Position numbers and translations under genes: made by a program. Below the pieces are notes generated by a model. The model worked only from the letters and a program-made list of their open reading frames with translations, was not told the origin of the DNA and ran no database searches. Positions 1 through 11,837 of a stretch of DNA of 64,000 nucleotides are shown one piece after another (position 1 is the first letter of the stretch; each line of letters opens with the position of its first letter). Source of the stretch: Beta vulgaris subsp. vulgaris (lineage: Eukaryota; Streptophyta; Magnoliopsida; Caryophyllales; Amaranthaceae); assembly GCF_026745355.1 (NCBI RefSeq), contig NC_079206.1:11500779-11564778 (forward strand), written 5' to 3'.

Positions 1-1433
1 AAGGGGACTCAGGCCAGAAGATAGGCGGACATCGTCTGCCGATTTTTAAGATGAAACTAACCAACTGGTAAGAGATTTGAAAGATCGAAAATTATAATAT
101 TGGCAGTGTTAGGGCTGGTATGTAACACATCTTCCTTACTTATATTATTATTATTATAGTTTCCGAACTACCTTTTGTTGGTATAGTTATGTTTTGTCTG
201 TAATATGACTATTAAACCCTACTTTGTTGTATTTCCAATTTTCAGTGGTATATATAGTAGAATTCCAAAAGCGTGGTTTGCCGCATGCGCATATTTTGTT
301 GTTCATGCATCAACAATACAAGTACCCTGTAGCTTCAGATATTGATAAGATTATTTCTACCGAGTTGCCTGATGAAGGCGAAGATCCAGAACTATATCAA
401 GCCGTCACTGAGTTCATGATGCACGGTCCATGTGGCGCAGCAAATACAAATGCACCGTGTATGGTTGACAAACAATGCAGTAAGCATTTCCCAGAGGTTT
501 ATTGATTCGACTAAATTGGATGATGAAGGATATCCAGTTTACAAGCGAAGAGATAATGGATCTACAGTTGATAAGGGTGGAGTTCATCTTGACAATAGGT
601 ATGTTGTTCCATATAATGCTAAATTGCTACGTAAATATCGAGCACATATCAATGTTGAGTGGTGTAACCAGTCAAGATCAATTAAGTACCTGTTTAAATA
701 TATAAACAAGGGGTATGATAGGGTTACTGCTACGGCATACCAAGATAAACAAAAAGAAGGTGAAGGGAAAGACATCGACGAGATAAAGATGTAATATGAT
801 TGCCGATACATTTTGGCTTGCGAGGCAATTTGGAGGATTTTTGGAAACAACATCCATTATCGAACTCCTGCTGTGGAGAGGCTAAGTTTCCATCTACCAG
901 GAGAGAAAACTGTTTTAATGACCATGCTGACGTAGAATCCGTACTAGAAGAACCCCATATCGACAATACGAAATTCCTATCTTGGATGAAATGTAATGAG
1001 AAATATGAAGAAGCCAGGGCGATTAGTTATGTGGAGTTTCCTACAAGATTTGTTTGGAAACAGGCGTTATGGGAGTGGACACCAAGAAATAAAGGCTTTG
1101 CAATAGGTCAAATCTACCACACATCGCCAGGATCTGGTGAGAAGTTCTATCTTAAACGTTGCTAAACTTTGTTAAAGGAGCGACGTGCTATGAAGACATT
1201 AAAAGTTTGATGGTATAGTGTCTCTACCTTCAAGGAAGCTGGGATTACTTATTATGATAAGGAATATGTTGACGCAATCATGGAAGCGAGTTTTAGAGAA
1301 TCAAGGCACTACCTAAGACATCTGTTCTCCATGTTACTGTTATCTAGGAGTATGTCGAAGCCGGAGGATGTTTGGCACAGGTTACTATCTGATGACATTT
1401 TGTACAAGCAACATGGTATTCAAAAAAATAAAG
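1..1433 (+). pseudogene. Helitron Rep (HUH endonuclease) region, frameshifted
   Basis: Rep nicks and joins DNA during rolling-circle Helitron movement. The HUH motif is visible as VEFQKRGLPHAHILLF near 252-300, joined to upstream coding by a GT-AG intron (about 118-245). The downstream order matches the family: a cysteine patch ([15 protein letters not shown], about 420-465), then [15 protein letters not shown] (about 595-640), then the block ending [12 protein letters not shown] (about 685-720). The reading frame changes near 490 and has a stop near 792. The normal continuation (YDCRYILACEAIW, then LSFHLPGEKTVL) lies in another frame at about 795-925. A further intron (about 1434-1541, GTACAC to TTTCGCAG) separates this part from the helicase region. 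Family assignment is secure; the exact intron limits are inferred. Confidence 0.88.
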
Positions 1434-1541
1434 GTACACAACTACCAACACATCCTGATAATAGTTACTATATATATTCTTAAGAAATGTGCATATTTAG
1501 TATAAGCTACTGCTGTGTAATTTAAATTTATTTTTTCGCAG

Positions 1542-3205
1542 AACTACAGTTAACAGACGATCAAATTGAAGCGTTTGCAGTTGGCGGAGATTGAAACCAT
1601 GCTCCAAAGTAATGGCAGAAGCTTGCGTAGATTTAGTGAGATGTCGTTTTCGGATGAACTAATCATGTTTGAAGGACAAAAAAAGCTTATTGCCGATGAG
1701 CTTTCTTACGACATAGAGGAAATGACGTTGGAACACGATAAATTGTATAAGGGTCTAACTGATGAGAAACCCATCATTTATTGGAGAGTAATGGATGTAT
1801 GTCGAGTCAAGAAGGAGGTGTGTTTTTCATCTATGGCTACGGAGGGACCGGAAAAACATATGTCTGGAAGACATTATGTGCTGCAGTAAGGAAGATGCGC
1901 GAAATTGTATTGCCTGTAGCTTCGAGTGGAATTGCTTCTCTCCTCCTTCCACGGGGAAGAACGGCGCGTTCGAGATTTGGTATCCCTTTGAATGTAACTG
2001 AGAATTCTATATGTGTCGGAATTCGTCCTGGGTCGTATTTAGCTGATCTTCTTATCAAGACAAAACTTATTATATGGGATGAAGTGCCCATGATGCATAA
2101 GTATTGTTTCGAAGCACTTGATAGAAGTTTGAGGGACATAATGAGGTTAGTTGATAGGAGAAACATGCATCGACCGTTTGGGGGTAAAGTTATTGTTTTT
2201 GGTGGTGATCCATGTCAGATATTACCAATTGTACCAAAGGGAACGAGGCAAGATATCGTGTTTGCTATACGTTAATTCGTCTTACTTGTGGGATTCGTGT
2301 AAGGTCCTAACACTTACTCGCAATATGAGACTTCAATCAGGTTCTTCTAAATCTTCTGCTGATGAACTGCGAGAATTTTCAGAGTGGATACTAAGCGTAG
2401 GAGACGGTAAGGCCGGAGGTCCTAATGATGGCGAAGCCGTAATTGAGGTTGCAAAAGATATTCTTATAGATCCAGGCGTCGATCCAATTTCAGCAATTGT
2501 TGATAGCACTTATCTAAACCTACATGACCATATTTGGGAAGCTAAATATTTCCATGAAAGAGCAATTTTGGCGCCTACGAATGAGATAGTGGAGATAGTC
2601 AATGATCATGTTCTATCTACCATTCACGGAGAAGAGAAAGTGTATTTGAGTTAGACGCTATAAGCAAAGAAGAGGGTAACTTCGGAGTACATGAAATATA
2701 CTCCACTGAATTCCTCAATACGATAAGATGATCTGGTCTCCCTAATCATAGCATACGATTAAAGATTGGTGCGCCAGTTATGCTGCTAAGGAATATTGAT
2801 CAAACATCTCGGTTATGTAATGGCACGAGGTTAGTCGTTAAACATTTAGGCAATCGTGTTATTGAATCAACTGTTATTTCTGGAAGTAATGTCGGAGAAA
2901 AGGTATTTATCCCAAGAATGACACTCACCCCGTCTGACTCGACTAAATTTCCTATCAGATTTCAGAGACGTCGATTTCCTTTAATGGTTTGTTTTGCTAT
3001 GACTATAAATAAAAGTCAAGGACAATCATTGTCCCATGTAGGTCCGTATCTCCCGATACCTGTTTTCAGCCATGGTCAATTTTATGTTGTCGTGTCCAGA
3101 GTTACGAGCAAAAAAGGTCTCAAGATCCTCCCCTTTGATAAAGAACACGGTGTGCGTACAAGTACAACAAATGTAGTTTACAAGGAAGTATTTGCAAACA
3201 TATAG
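1542..3205 (+). pseudogene. Helitron PIF1-type helicase region, frameshifted
   Basis: This is a superfamily 1 DNA helicase of the PIF1 type, which unwinds DNA for Helitron rolling-circle transposition. Walker A is GYGGTGKT (about 1838-1861), Walker B/DEAD-like is LIIWDEVPMM (about 2067-2096) and the Q-motif-like stretch FGGDPCQILPI is at about 2199-2232. The C-terminal helicase motifs LCNGTRLVV (about 2812-2840) and [17 protein letters not shown] (about 2992-3045) are also intact. The frame is broken between about 2270 and 2300 and again near 2655-2780. It ends at a stop near 3203, and the element terminus follows within 170 bp. The preceding exon begins LQLTDDQ after the 1434-1541 intron. 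Confidence 0.9.
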
Positions 3206-3342
3206 TTTGAGTTAAACGCTTTTGTTTTTAATTTGTACTGTGTGCTCATTACCACAATTACGTGTACAATTCATGAAATTTTAAAATTCGTTTCGTCTTC
3301 ATTATATGACTTAATTTAATTATGTTATAAAGCGATAAATAC

Positions 3343-3374
3343 ACCCGTGCGTTATGCACGGGTCCTAAAACTAG
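3343..3374 (+). other. Helitron 3' terminal hairpin and CTAG end
   Basis: An 8-bp perfect stem, ACCCGTGC pairing with GCACGGGT around the 5-base loop GTTAT (3343-3363), is followed by CCTAAAA and CTAG at 3371-3374, then T. This is the standard Helitron 3' end arrangement, placed 138 bp after the last helicase codon. Confidence 0.92.
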
Positions 3375-3868
3375 TTATGTTGTAATTCAATGAATTCTAA
3401 CTTTTTGAATAGGTAGTATCTACTTGTAAATTTTGAATAACGTGACTTTTGAATTTCAATAAATAAATGTCTATTGATATTACCTATTATTATTATAATA
3501 CATTCACATCTTTCAAGTTATATGTTATTTCTTAGAAAGTTAATTCATCGTTCAACTTATTAGTGAAGTACTTCCTCCGTAACAAAATAAATGTTATACT
3601 TTCTAAATATGGTTGTAATAAAATAGATAGTATACTTTTTTTTAGGCAACAATCTCCTATTACATGGGCCTCCTTTGTTCTTTCTCTCTATCTCTCTCCT
3701 CTCCAAAAAAATTATCTCGAAAAGTGTGTTTTGAAAAGTGTAACATCTATTTCGTTACAGAGGAAGTTATTGAAATATCATGTATCCATATTACCCCTTA
3801 TTTTCGCAATACATTCACATATTTTCAAGTTAAATTCACATCTTTCAAGTTATGAGATATTATCTTAG
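3375..3868. other. AT-rich spacer with MITE-like fragment
   Basis: No gene is visible. At about 3566-3600 the sequence ACTTCCTCCGTAACAAAATA resembles the CTCCCTCCGT-type terminus common in plant Stowaway-like MITEs, but I find no convincing partner arm. The rest is AT-rich with no recognisable content. Confidence 0.4.
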
Positions 3869-4306
3869 ATAACCCTGACATATAGCCATTTTTACCAAAT
3901 AAACCCCACATTTTTACCCCTATCGCAGATAATTTTAAATTTGTAATTGTCATCAAACATGACAAAATTACAAACGACGATAACTTGGTTGACTTTGGAT
4001 GGGTTTGACGCCATTTAACAAGGTAGTTGATGGCATTAAATTCGATTATACAAATAAGGTAGTTTGGCACCCTATTAATAGTCTGCTACTAGCAATAAAA
4101 CCCATGAATAGTGCAACAAAACTAATGGACATCCTTTTGAAAAGCCATCAACCACCTTCTTAAATGGCACCAAATCCATCCAAAGTCAAACCAAGTTAAC
4201 GCTGTTTCTAATTCTGTCATGTTTAATGACAATCACTTTATGGTTATCCGCGATAGGGGTGACAAGTGGGGGTTATTTCGGAAGAAGGGTTGTATGTCAA
4301 GGTTAT
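3869..4306. mobile_element. Non-autonomous inverted-repeat element with ~140-bp arms
   Basis: The left arm (about 3869-4012) and the right arm read on the opposite strand (about 4306-4164) align over their full length with scattered mismatches. Both begin ATAACC-TGACATA, share ACCCCTATCGC, then TTAACTTGG or TAACTTGG, then GACTTTGGATGG. A central ~150 bp separates the arms. No coding is present. The long arms suggest a Mutator-like or foldback MITE. I could not find a convincing target duplication, so the superfamily is open. Confidence 0.8.
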
Positions 4307-4319
4307 AAGATCTCTTTTT

Positions 4320-5400
4320 CTATTATTGGTAACATGTCACATCCACTGTCTCCATTTTTTCCATTATTTTAACTCGTTTTTTTAATATTGTTCAGTTTCT
4401 TTCTCACTTTCTTATACTTCCTACTCGGTTTTCCCCCAAAGTAAAGTGAGTAAATTAAAACGGAGAAAATCAGTTGTTGCTCTATTTGTCTATGTTTCTA
4501 ATTTTGGGAAATTAAACTATCAATGTTGACCAATTATTTTGGTTTTTTCTACATTAACTTTTGCCACTAACATGTTATATATATAGCAAAAGGTAAAAGT
4601 AACAGTATCATATATAGCTACAATGTCATAAATTCATATATTAATAATAAAAATATCATGATAAATTTTCATGTGAGATTAGATCATAAAGTTGGGTAAA
4701 ATGTAAATTCAGTTTGAAGTATAGAATTAGTAAACTTGACATAGTTGAAAATTACCAAGAAATCAAGTTATATGTCATAAATTCAACACCAATAAAACAT
4801 TATCATGATAAAATTTGTATGTGAATTGGAGTACTATCATGAAATTGGGTAACATGTGAATTATGCTCGGGCACAATTTAAAATCAGTTTAAAACAGTTT
4901 CAATTAACCTGATTATAGTTCAGTTTAGTTTCTATTCATTTGAATCAGTTCAGTTAATTCAGTTCAATATTCAGTTGATTTCAATTGATCGATCAACTTT
5001 TTAGTTTTTCACAGTTATATTCTGTTACAGTTTGTTTCAATTCAGTTACAGTTACGTTCAGTTTTGATTATTTATTTATAAATTATTTTAGTTTCAATTC
5101 AACATTTTTCAGTTGATTTCAGTTAAAGTTTCTCCCATTTTTGTTTAATGCAATTCAAATTTTAGTTGTTTCAGTTCAACCAACATATCATTAACCAAAC
5201 TAACAGCTCTATGACAGAGTTGGACTTTTAGTAATTAGCGAGGGTTAACATGTGGTAACACTGAAAATTCGAAAAAATTATTTTGGTTGTGTATAAAATT
5301 ATTTGGAGTCCCATAACATGCACGATTTCTAGAAATCAATCTCATAAACATATTAGTGGTGCAATCGATCTCCAGTGAAACCCTTAGTTAGTTCTCAATT
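4320..5400. repeat. Decayed repeats: MITE remnant, diverged duplication, CAGTT-rich tract
   Basis: At about 4404-4470 the minus strand carries CTCCGTTTTAATTTACTCAC, a terminus shared with the MITE at 53789. Two diverged ~90-bp copies (about 4627-4716 and 4772-4864) share TCATAAATTCA, ATCATGATAAA and TTGGGTAA. From about 4885 to 5190 there is a degenerate CAGTT(T/C)-rich tract, echoed at 9430-9540. No gene is seen. Confidence 0.55.
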
Positions 5401-5410
5401 CCCTTCTAAC

Positions 5411-5970
5411 TAGAGATGGCAATGGGTCCTTGACCCAATCCAGACCCGCTAGGATCGGACGCATTTATAAGGGTATGAGTCCAAAAATTTTAGACCCAAT
5501 TAGTCCAGGTTAGGTCCGGGTCTCATAGAGCTTGTATCGGGTTAGGGTCCACATATATCGGGCCCTAGACGTGGTCCAGACCCGACCTGCAATCCCATTT
5601 ACTTATTAAAAAAATACCTAAACTCTAAGGTTTTATGACTTGTGATTTTGTGAACTCATTAGTGTAGTTTTAACTCCATCTATGACTTGTAACTTGATAA
5701 GTTGTAACATTTTAAGATTTTATATGTTAATTTTTAAATTTTGTTTATATAATGTTTTAACCATGGATGCAGGATCTGTATATATATTAGGGAAAATTTT
5801 TTTAATTACATAGATTAAAAAAATGTTATGAAAATTAAAAACTAAGGACCCATTTAGGACCCAGGTAGGACCCGTGGACCCGCTAGATCCAGGGGATTTG
5901 AGTCTTGTTCTATAAAAAGTAAATGGGTATGGGTCTGGTCCAGATGGGCAATGACCCATTGCCATTCCTA
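5411..5970. mobile_element. hAT-type MITE, 560 bp
   Basis: The ends are inverted repeats: TAGAGATGGCAATGGGTC at the left and, on the opposite strand, TAGGAATGGCAATGGGTC at the right. The GATGGCAATGGG terminus is typical of plant hAT-derived MITEs. It is flanked by an 8-bp target duplication with one mismatch (CTTCTAAC at 5403-5410, CTTCTAGC at 5971-5978), as expected for hAT insertion. The interior is rich in GACCC/GGGTC motifs and is non-coding. Confidence 0.88.
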
Positions 5971-6055
5971 CTTCTAGCTTTCCTTTATCCTATTTTTCTA
6001 CTCTTTTTGTTTTTTTTTTTTTTTTTGAATCATATGATTCCAACTTTGTTTTATA

Positions 6056-6095
6056 CTAGTTGTTGCCCCGCGCGCCTACGCGCACGGCGCCCCAA
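6056..6095 (-). other. Helitron 3' terminus on the minus strand
   Basis: Read on the minus strand, a GC-rich hairpin (GCGCG/CGCGC with loop TAGG, plus-strand 6070-6083) is followed by CAACAA and CTAG (6056-6059), then T. This fits a Helitron 3' end running leftward. Its 5' end was not located with confidence, so the element's extent to the right is unknown. Confidence 0.6.
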
Positions 6096-6096
6096 A

Positions 6097-6410
6097 ATAG
6101 TATAATTGTGATATTTGGAGTTCGTTAGTCTTAAGTGGTGAAATATCTATTTAGCACGTATTTTCAAACAGACGCTGAGTACGCACGTTTGTATTAGTTG
6201 CATCAGGCAAACCAATGAAGTACAGTGTGCAAACACGATATATTTACTCGTTAATTTCATTTGAAAAAAGAATACATAACTAAGTTTATTTGAAGTGCAA
6301 TTCTAATAGCTAAGGTAACAACTTTGATTTAGAAGTTGTTGTTAACTTGTAGGTTTCTCGCGTGCCTTTGAAGTCTTTTTGAAATGGAGCTATAATTTAT
6401 TCCTGTAGAT
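6097..6410. repeat. Dispersed ~300-bp repeat, copy 1
   Basis: It begins AATAGTATAATTGTGATATT and contains TTAAGTGGTGAAATATC, then GAGTACGCACGTTTG, then TTGTAGGTTTCTCGCGTG. It aligns with 8210-8482 at high similarity and with 7155-7400 at lower similarity. Copy 1 abuts the minus-strand Helitron 3' end, so the repeat is probably the subterminal part of that Helitron family. Confidence 0.75.
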
Positions 6411-6813
6411 AATAGGCTCCCCACTGCAGCACCCTATTTCTGAAAATTGATGCAGTTATTGTGATTTGGATCAAGTACCTTGTTGTCATTAGTTCACAAA
6501 AGATGTTGGTAAAGGCCTAGCAAGAGGATCCAAAGAGTCAAGGAGTTATATCAATGTACACTTAAATCAAGTATGAGATTGTGTGCAAAGTAAGAAAAAG
6601 TGTTAAGTGCAAGAATGCTTACATTAGGCGATAAACTACTAACATGTTCGATTGACATCTTGAAAAGCAGTTCACATTGTTCATAGGCAGCAATGATCCA
6701 AGAATGTTGTATTTGTGATATTCGAATTAAGTTAAATATAATTAGTATATTGAATTTTCTCTATAAAAAAAAAGATATTTGATGCTTTCTACTCTATTAG
6801 ATATTGTTAGCGG

Positions 6814-6871
6814 TGTGTGTGTGCGCGTGCGCACGCGTGTGTGTGTGCGCGAGTGCGTGCGTGCGTGTGTG
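6814..6871. repeat. GT/GC microsatellite
   Basis: An alternating purine-pyrimidine GTGTGTGCGCGTGCGCAC-type tract. It is a simple-sequence repeat with Z-DNA potential and is non-coding. Confidence 0.85.
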
Positions 6872-7154
6872 ATGCATACATTAAACTATCAGAGTCTCAA
6901 ACCTACGTTCCTACCTCTTGATCTTTATCCTTCTTCCTATATGTGTGTTTCTCGATCTCTATCCTTCTTCTGATATGTGTTTTTGCGACTATGGAAGATC
7001 TTTGAAAGTGCTCCTCTCTCTTTGTCCTCCCCTCTTTCTTGGTTGTTATGTTTTTGTTTATAACGTCAAATACAACATTATCCGCCTCCTTTTCCTTTTC
7101 ATTTCCTTCCTTCTCTCTCGTGTTTTATGATTTTTTGAATTTTTACAAATTCTC

Positions 7155-7400
7155 TTACAAAATAGTATCATTGTGATATTTGTAGTTTGCTATTATTGAG
7201 TAGTAAAAAATTTGTTTAGCGCGTATTCCGAAAAGACGGTACATACAGAAGGTGTATTAAGTGCATTAAGCATATCAATTAATAACGATTTGCAAGCACG
7301 ATTTTTTTTTCCTGATAACTTTCATTTGCAAAAGAAAATACATCAATAAGTTTATTTATTTCAAGTGCAATTCTAATATCTAATTAAGTTAACAACTGAC
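7155..7400. repeat. Dispersed ~300-bp repeat, copy 2 (most diverged)
   Basis: It shares AATAGTATCATTGTGATATT, then CGCGTATTCC, then CAAGCACGATTT and AAGTTTATTT with copies 1 and 3 in the same order, with more substitutions and small gaps. The flanks (6872-7154 and 7401-8209) hold no recognisable gene. Confidence 0.65.
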
Positions 7401-8209
7401 AACCCCCTTGCAATCTTAAACCTTGTATTTGTTCTGAAATCATATATACTTGTGTTAGATGTGTTAGACAACATAATAAACTAACAATAAGAAACCATTT
7501 TTCAACCCCAAAGAAGTGTTGTAGTATGGGGCACTAATGCAAAAGTGTGAAGGTATATTTGATGGCATAATTTTATTTTGAAAATTGACCCAAAATTCAT
7601 ATAATTGCGCTCTAAATCTCAAATGATTCAAGTTAGCCATAGAGGAACTAATGGTCTAAATTGGCCTACACCATCAAAGCATCAACCCTGCAAATGAAGA
7701 GTTGGTACCTCTTTTATGGTTTTGCAAAATTGTAGAAAGTCTTCTCCTAATTTGTGTTTTTATTTTTTCAATTAATAAAGTTCACCCTAAAATTAAGACT
7801 GAAATGTTTTCTTCTTTATATTATACTTATACTTAGTGGTCTCCTAATATTGTTCCCTGTCTCCCCTCTGCCTCTGACATCAGCTCTCTTTCAACTAATT
7901 ATCTCCAAATGAAAATATATGATTTTTTTTAAAAAAAAACTCATAATTTTTTAATATTACTTTTTGTCATAAAATTTACTAAAATGCCATGATATTAGAC
8001 CATACCGAATATAGAAATATTATTGCTCGAAGTTGGTCAGTGTGTAGTGATGAAGACACTTATGCAGTTGAAACAGTTATAGACCAGAAAAGCAAGTTAG
8101 TACTCGTGATTTGCTCATACATTCGTCATTTGATATGGCTGGAATGGGTAATGAGCCACGTCTGGAATGTTCGTTAGCCTTAAGTGGTGAAATTGTGATA
8201 TAATTGTAT

Positions 8210-8482
8210 AATTGTGATATTTGTAGTCCGTTAGCTTTAAGTGGTGAAATATCTATTTAGCACGTATTCCAAACAGACGTTGAGTACACACGTTGTATTA
8301 GTTACATCATACAAACCAATGAAATACGGTGTACAAACACGATTTATTTACTCGTTAATTTCATTTGTAAAGAGAATACATAATTAAGTTTATTTGAAAA
8401 GGTAACAACTTTGATTTAGAACTTGTTGTTAACTTGTAGGTTTCTCGCGTGCCTTTGAAGTCTTTTTGAAATGGAGCTATAA
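8210..8482. repeat. Dispersed ~300-bp repeat, copy 3
   Basis: It is close to copy 1: TTAAGTGGTGAAATATC, then AAACAGACGTTGAGTACA, then GTTAACTTGTAGGTTTCTCG and TTTGAAATGGAGCTATA are shared in order. It has no coding potential. Confidence 0.75.
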
Positions 8483-8814
8483 GTGATGTTTAGGCATAAC
8501 ACTAATATCTCAACACCCTTCAAGTTCAAATAAAATGAAAAAATATCATGTAGAAAGGAGGCACTATGAAACCAAAAGAAGAAAGTAAACCTACATTAAC
8601 CCTTTAAAACACCACCAATGATAAGTCAAGAACTTTTCTTGATATATCTCAGATTTCAATACTATAGAAGAGATCAATGCCTTGTAACTTGTTAATGAGA
8701 TATGAGGGTAACTTTAGAGGATAACTAACTTGTAAGTGAATTAAGAAGGTAACTTCAGAGGCCAAACAATTTCAAGCAAATGTTAGAATGCTTGAGAAGG
8801 TAACTAACTTGGTC

Positions 8815-8960
8815 TTTGAAAGGATGGTTATATAATTGAGCCTTTTTAAACCTAAAATTAGTAGAGATTCACTCAATCAATTATGAATTTAGACATGCAA
8901 TTTACCTCATGTCACCTTCTTCTCAATATGGTTGTAATATCACCTTCTCCTCAATTTGGT
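8815..8960. repeat. Dispersed repeat shared with 14775-14886
   Basis: It shares TCTTTGAA-GG-TGGTTATATAAT-GAGC, then CCTAAAATT-GT-GAGA, then CTCATGTCACCTTCTTCTC with the second copy. Function is unknown; it is probably an edge of a mobile element. Confidence 0.6.
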
Positions 8961-9926
8961 TGTAGAGAGAAAAATTTAGACTAAAGTCGAGGAGAATTTA
9001 TAATTCGATTATATTATGAATAAGTGGAAAATAGTTTGATATGCAAAATTTGGTGAAGCAAAAAAGCAAAGGGATGAAAAGGAAAACCTAACTCAAGCAA
9101 AACCAACTTCTAAAAACTGTGACGTCCTAGTTGAATCAGGAATGGTGGTGTAAGGTTGTAGCTGTAAAATCTGCAATTTCTTTGAAAAACGGGTACGTCA
9201 GGGATCCACCTCTAAATTTCACTCAAACCAATCAAACATATATTGTGATATGCATAGTCGGTTAGGTCACATTGACGTTTAAAACTACTTTCTAAACGGA
9301 GAACTCCTTAGATACTCTACATTTAAACCACCCAGCATTTATAAAGTTAACTATCTCGCAATTACCTGAAGTGAGCCCAATTATTTTAACACTCATCAAA
9401 CATAGACATCATCAATTTGACTTATTGGACTTATTTTCAGTTCAGTTCAATTTCTCTCTATAATTCCAGAATTCCAGTTCTTCTCTAATCTGTTCAATTC
9501 ATTTCAGTTTAATTTAATTCAATCCAAACGAATGAAGCCTTAGTATATAACCAAAGTGGTCATATGTAAATTAAATTTGTTGAAAAGGTAAATCGATGAC
9601 CGACGTGATACCAATCACTAACAATTAGCCTATAAAACTTTTAAAAAGAGAGGGCTTTATAAAATGAGTACATTAACAAACATAATAAAAACAACTTTGA
9701 AGAAGCACTTGTAGACTGATGAGTTAATCATAAATTCAAATACAATAAACAAGGGATGAAGAAAGGTTTCTGCAACTAAAGATCTCTTTCCTCTTCTAGG
9801 AACCAAAAAATATAATTACAGAGAAAAGGCAATGCAAGACAATGATATACTCAACTTTCCCTTCCTTTTTAAGAACCCTGAAATTCTGTTAGGACTCATC
9901 ACTATCTTCCCTTCCTTTTCTACTCT
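8961..9926. other. Gene-free stretch
   Basis: No conserved coding is seen. The only structure noted is a CAGTTCAATT-rich tract at about 9430-9540 resembling 4885-5190. Confidence 0.5.
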
Positions 9927-10004
9927 CTACTTTATCAGATATGAAATGACAGCTGTCATTTGGGCTTTCAAGACTTCTTGATATTCTACTCTTTCAGACC
10001 CATC
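9927..10004 (-). pseudogene. Terminal exon fragment of an unidentified host gene
   Basis: On the minus strand an acceptor (CTCTCTCTCAG) is followed by 25 codons reading DGSERVEYQEVLKAQMTAV... and ending ISYLIK before a TAG stop. The clean acceptor and protein-like composition suggest a real last exon. I do not recognise the family. No matching upstream exon was found next to it, so it is treated as a fragment. Confidence 0.4.
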
Positions 10005-10740
10005 CTGAGAGAGAGAATGAAATACAACAAAACATGTGATCAAAGACTAAATAAAAATGCTCATACATGCAATGCACTAACACATCTTTTTCAAAGAATT
10101 TATAATACAACAATGGCTATAAAAGTGTCATAATGATACTCCTACTGTTAGTAAAATTCTTAATGCTAAGAACATATATTCTAGGTGTAAAACATATTTG
10201 ATTAGCTAAGTTTCTTGTTATGAGATATGTACATATATATTTAATCCATTTTATTCCTGCTTGTGTAATAGAGTTTCAACAAAAAATTACGGTGTAAGCG
10301 ATATTAAGACACTTTTTCTAGAACCAGTGGAGTAGCCTGAGGAATCTTAAAATATAAAAGTACAAGTTGTACAACTTAGATTTTCATTAAACATAGGACA
10401 TCCCATAGAAAAACCCAAAAAAAAACAAAGTGAGTTGTGAAACCTAAAAAGAGAAGGAAATTCAGTATGTTGGATGGCGTAGTATCTGAGTAGGAAAAGG
10501 CAGAATCCCTTGTATTTCAAGCAATGCCTCGAAGTCAGGCAATGAACTTCAGTTTCTCGGGGTTTTTGGTGTTTTTTCTTACTGCCAGAATATTGGCCTT
10601 CGTCTTTATATATACTGACAATAAACTCATGCATGAAATAGTTTAAACTAAAATCTCAATCATTTGTCACACAGAAAATATCTCTCTCTCTCTCACCAAT
10701 CCTCTAGTTAGAGGTTAGTTCTATAAAACATATTCATCAT

Positions 10741-11175
10741 TTGAACTTCCGAAGCCATGAAAAAGAGGGTGTTCTTTTACATAGCATAGGCACTTTGGCC
10801 CCAGATTATGATGCTTCTTCACAGCTATCAGTATCAGGTACTTTTATAAGTTCCATTTTTTCATTAAATAGAATGAAATGGAAAGGAAATAAAGAAAAGC
10901 TAAGACTCCTTTTCTTTCATGGTGGAAGTACCAAAAGTTTACAAGCTCCCTACAGTTCTATAAAGGTATAATATCTCTTCCTCGCGCTTACGCTCGCTTT
11001 TATCTATCTATCTCTCTATTGCTAAACTTCCTGTAGGATTCACAGGAAATGACAGAAGCAGAAAGCAACAGAGGAATGTATGAGCTAGGTTCAAGACCTC
11101 CAAATTGTGAACGCAAATGTGATGGTTGCACCCCCTTGTGTAGCCACCCAAGTACCAACAGTCCTAGAATATTAG
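10741..11175 (+). pseudogene. EPF-like (epidermal patterning factor-like) peptide gene fragment
   Basis: EPF/EPFL proteins are small secreted cysteine-rich signals that bind ERECTA-family receptors. The second exon (from 11046, after acceptor GATTCACAG) reads GMYELGSRPPNCERKCDGCT, the conserved GSxPPxCxxKCxGCxPC segment. Continuing to the family's PCVAxQVPT requires dropping one C from the CCCCC run at about 11130; the shifted frame then reads PCVATQVPTVLEY and stops at 11175. The preceding exon ends at 10965 (AAG then GTATAA) in phase 0 and reads HGGSTKSLQAPYSSIK. The C-terminal loop and final cysteines are missing, so this is a broken partial copy. Motif match is good, but the family subtype cannot be fixed. 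Confidence 0.65.
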
Positions 11176-11837
11176 GCATACTATATGTTAATTTGAGCCT
11201 ATAAGCTAGAAATGCAAATGTAGGATGTCATTATATAGTCCTTAACTTATATATTTTTTGTTACTCTAGATAGATAAAATTATGTTCTGCCTCAAAAGTT
11301 GAATTAGCTTTGTACAAATCAATGTATATGTATTAATACTCTGTTTTAAATCGGTTCTCACGTTTACCGAATGTTATGAATCAAAGAATACATCAATGGT
11401 GATCACGTCACTACTACATAATTCGTATCTGTACTCACAGTTCTTTCGATCCTCTGTTTTTATATGGTTTAGAATGTCAATCAATAAGAAAGTGGCTCAT
11501 TACAGAGACACATAACATACCCCATTATATAACAAGCTTGTCCAAGGGAAAAAAATTCCAAAACAGAAAATTTAAATAAAAAAAACTGCAAGTTTGAAAA
11601 ATAAATCAAAGGAAATTAACCAAGTCAAACTCTAGAAATCGATTAGAGGAAAGGAGAGAGAATTTACCAACTTTCTAATTGCTAACTTTCTGTCAAACCA
11701 CATTACTCTAGCCATAAATCAATACAACACTTCAGATCCAAAAATTCTTAAAAGAAACGAAACCATAAACTCATGTGAAGGTAGAAGATAAAGAAGGAAT
11801 GAAATAGAGAAAGTGGAAGTTGTAAGTAACGGGTTAC

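Larger units (their letters stand above)
1..3374 (+). mobile_element. Autonomous-type Helitron, decayed; 5' end lies outside the window
   Basis: The plus strand encodes, in order, the end of a Helitron Rep (HUH) domain and a PIF1-type helicase, the pair diagnostic of Helitrons. It finishes with a stem-loop and CTAG followed by T, the usual Helitron 3' terminus. Several frameshifts and stops break the protein, so the copy is not autonomous now. The 5' TC end is not in the window. Confidence 0.93.

Noticed and set aside
3869..4306. Assignment to Mutator by a 9-bp TSD
   Set aside because: The flanks do not show a matching 9-mer at any boundary choice I tried, so only the inverted-repeat structure is claimed.
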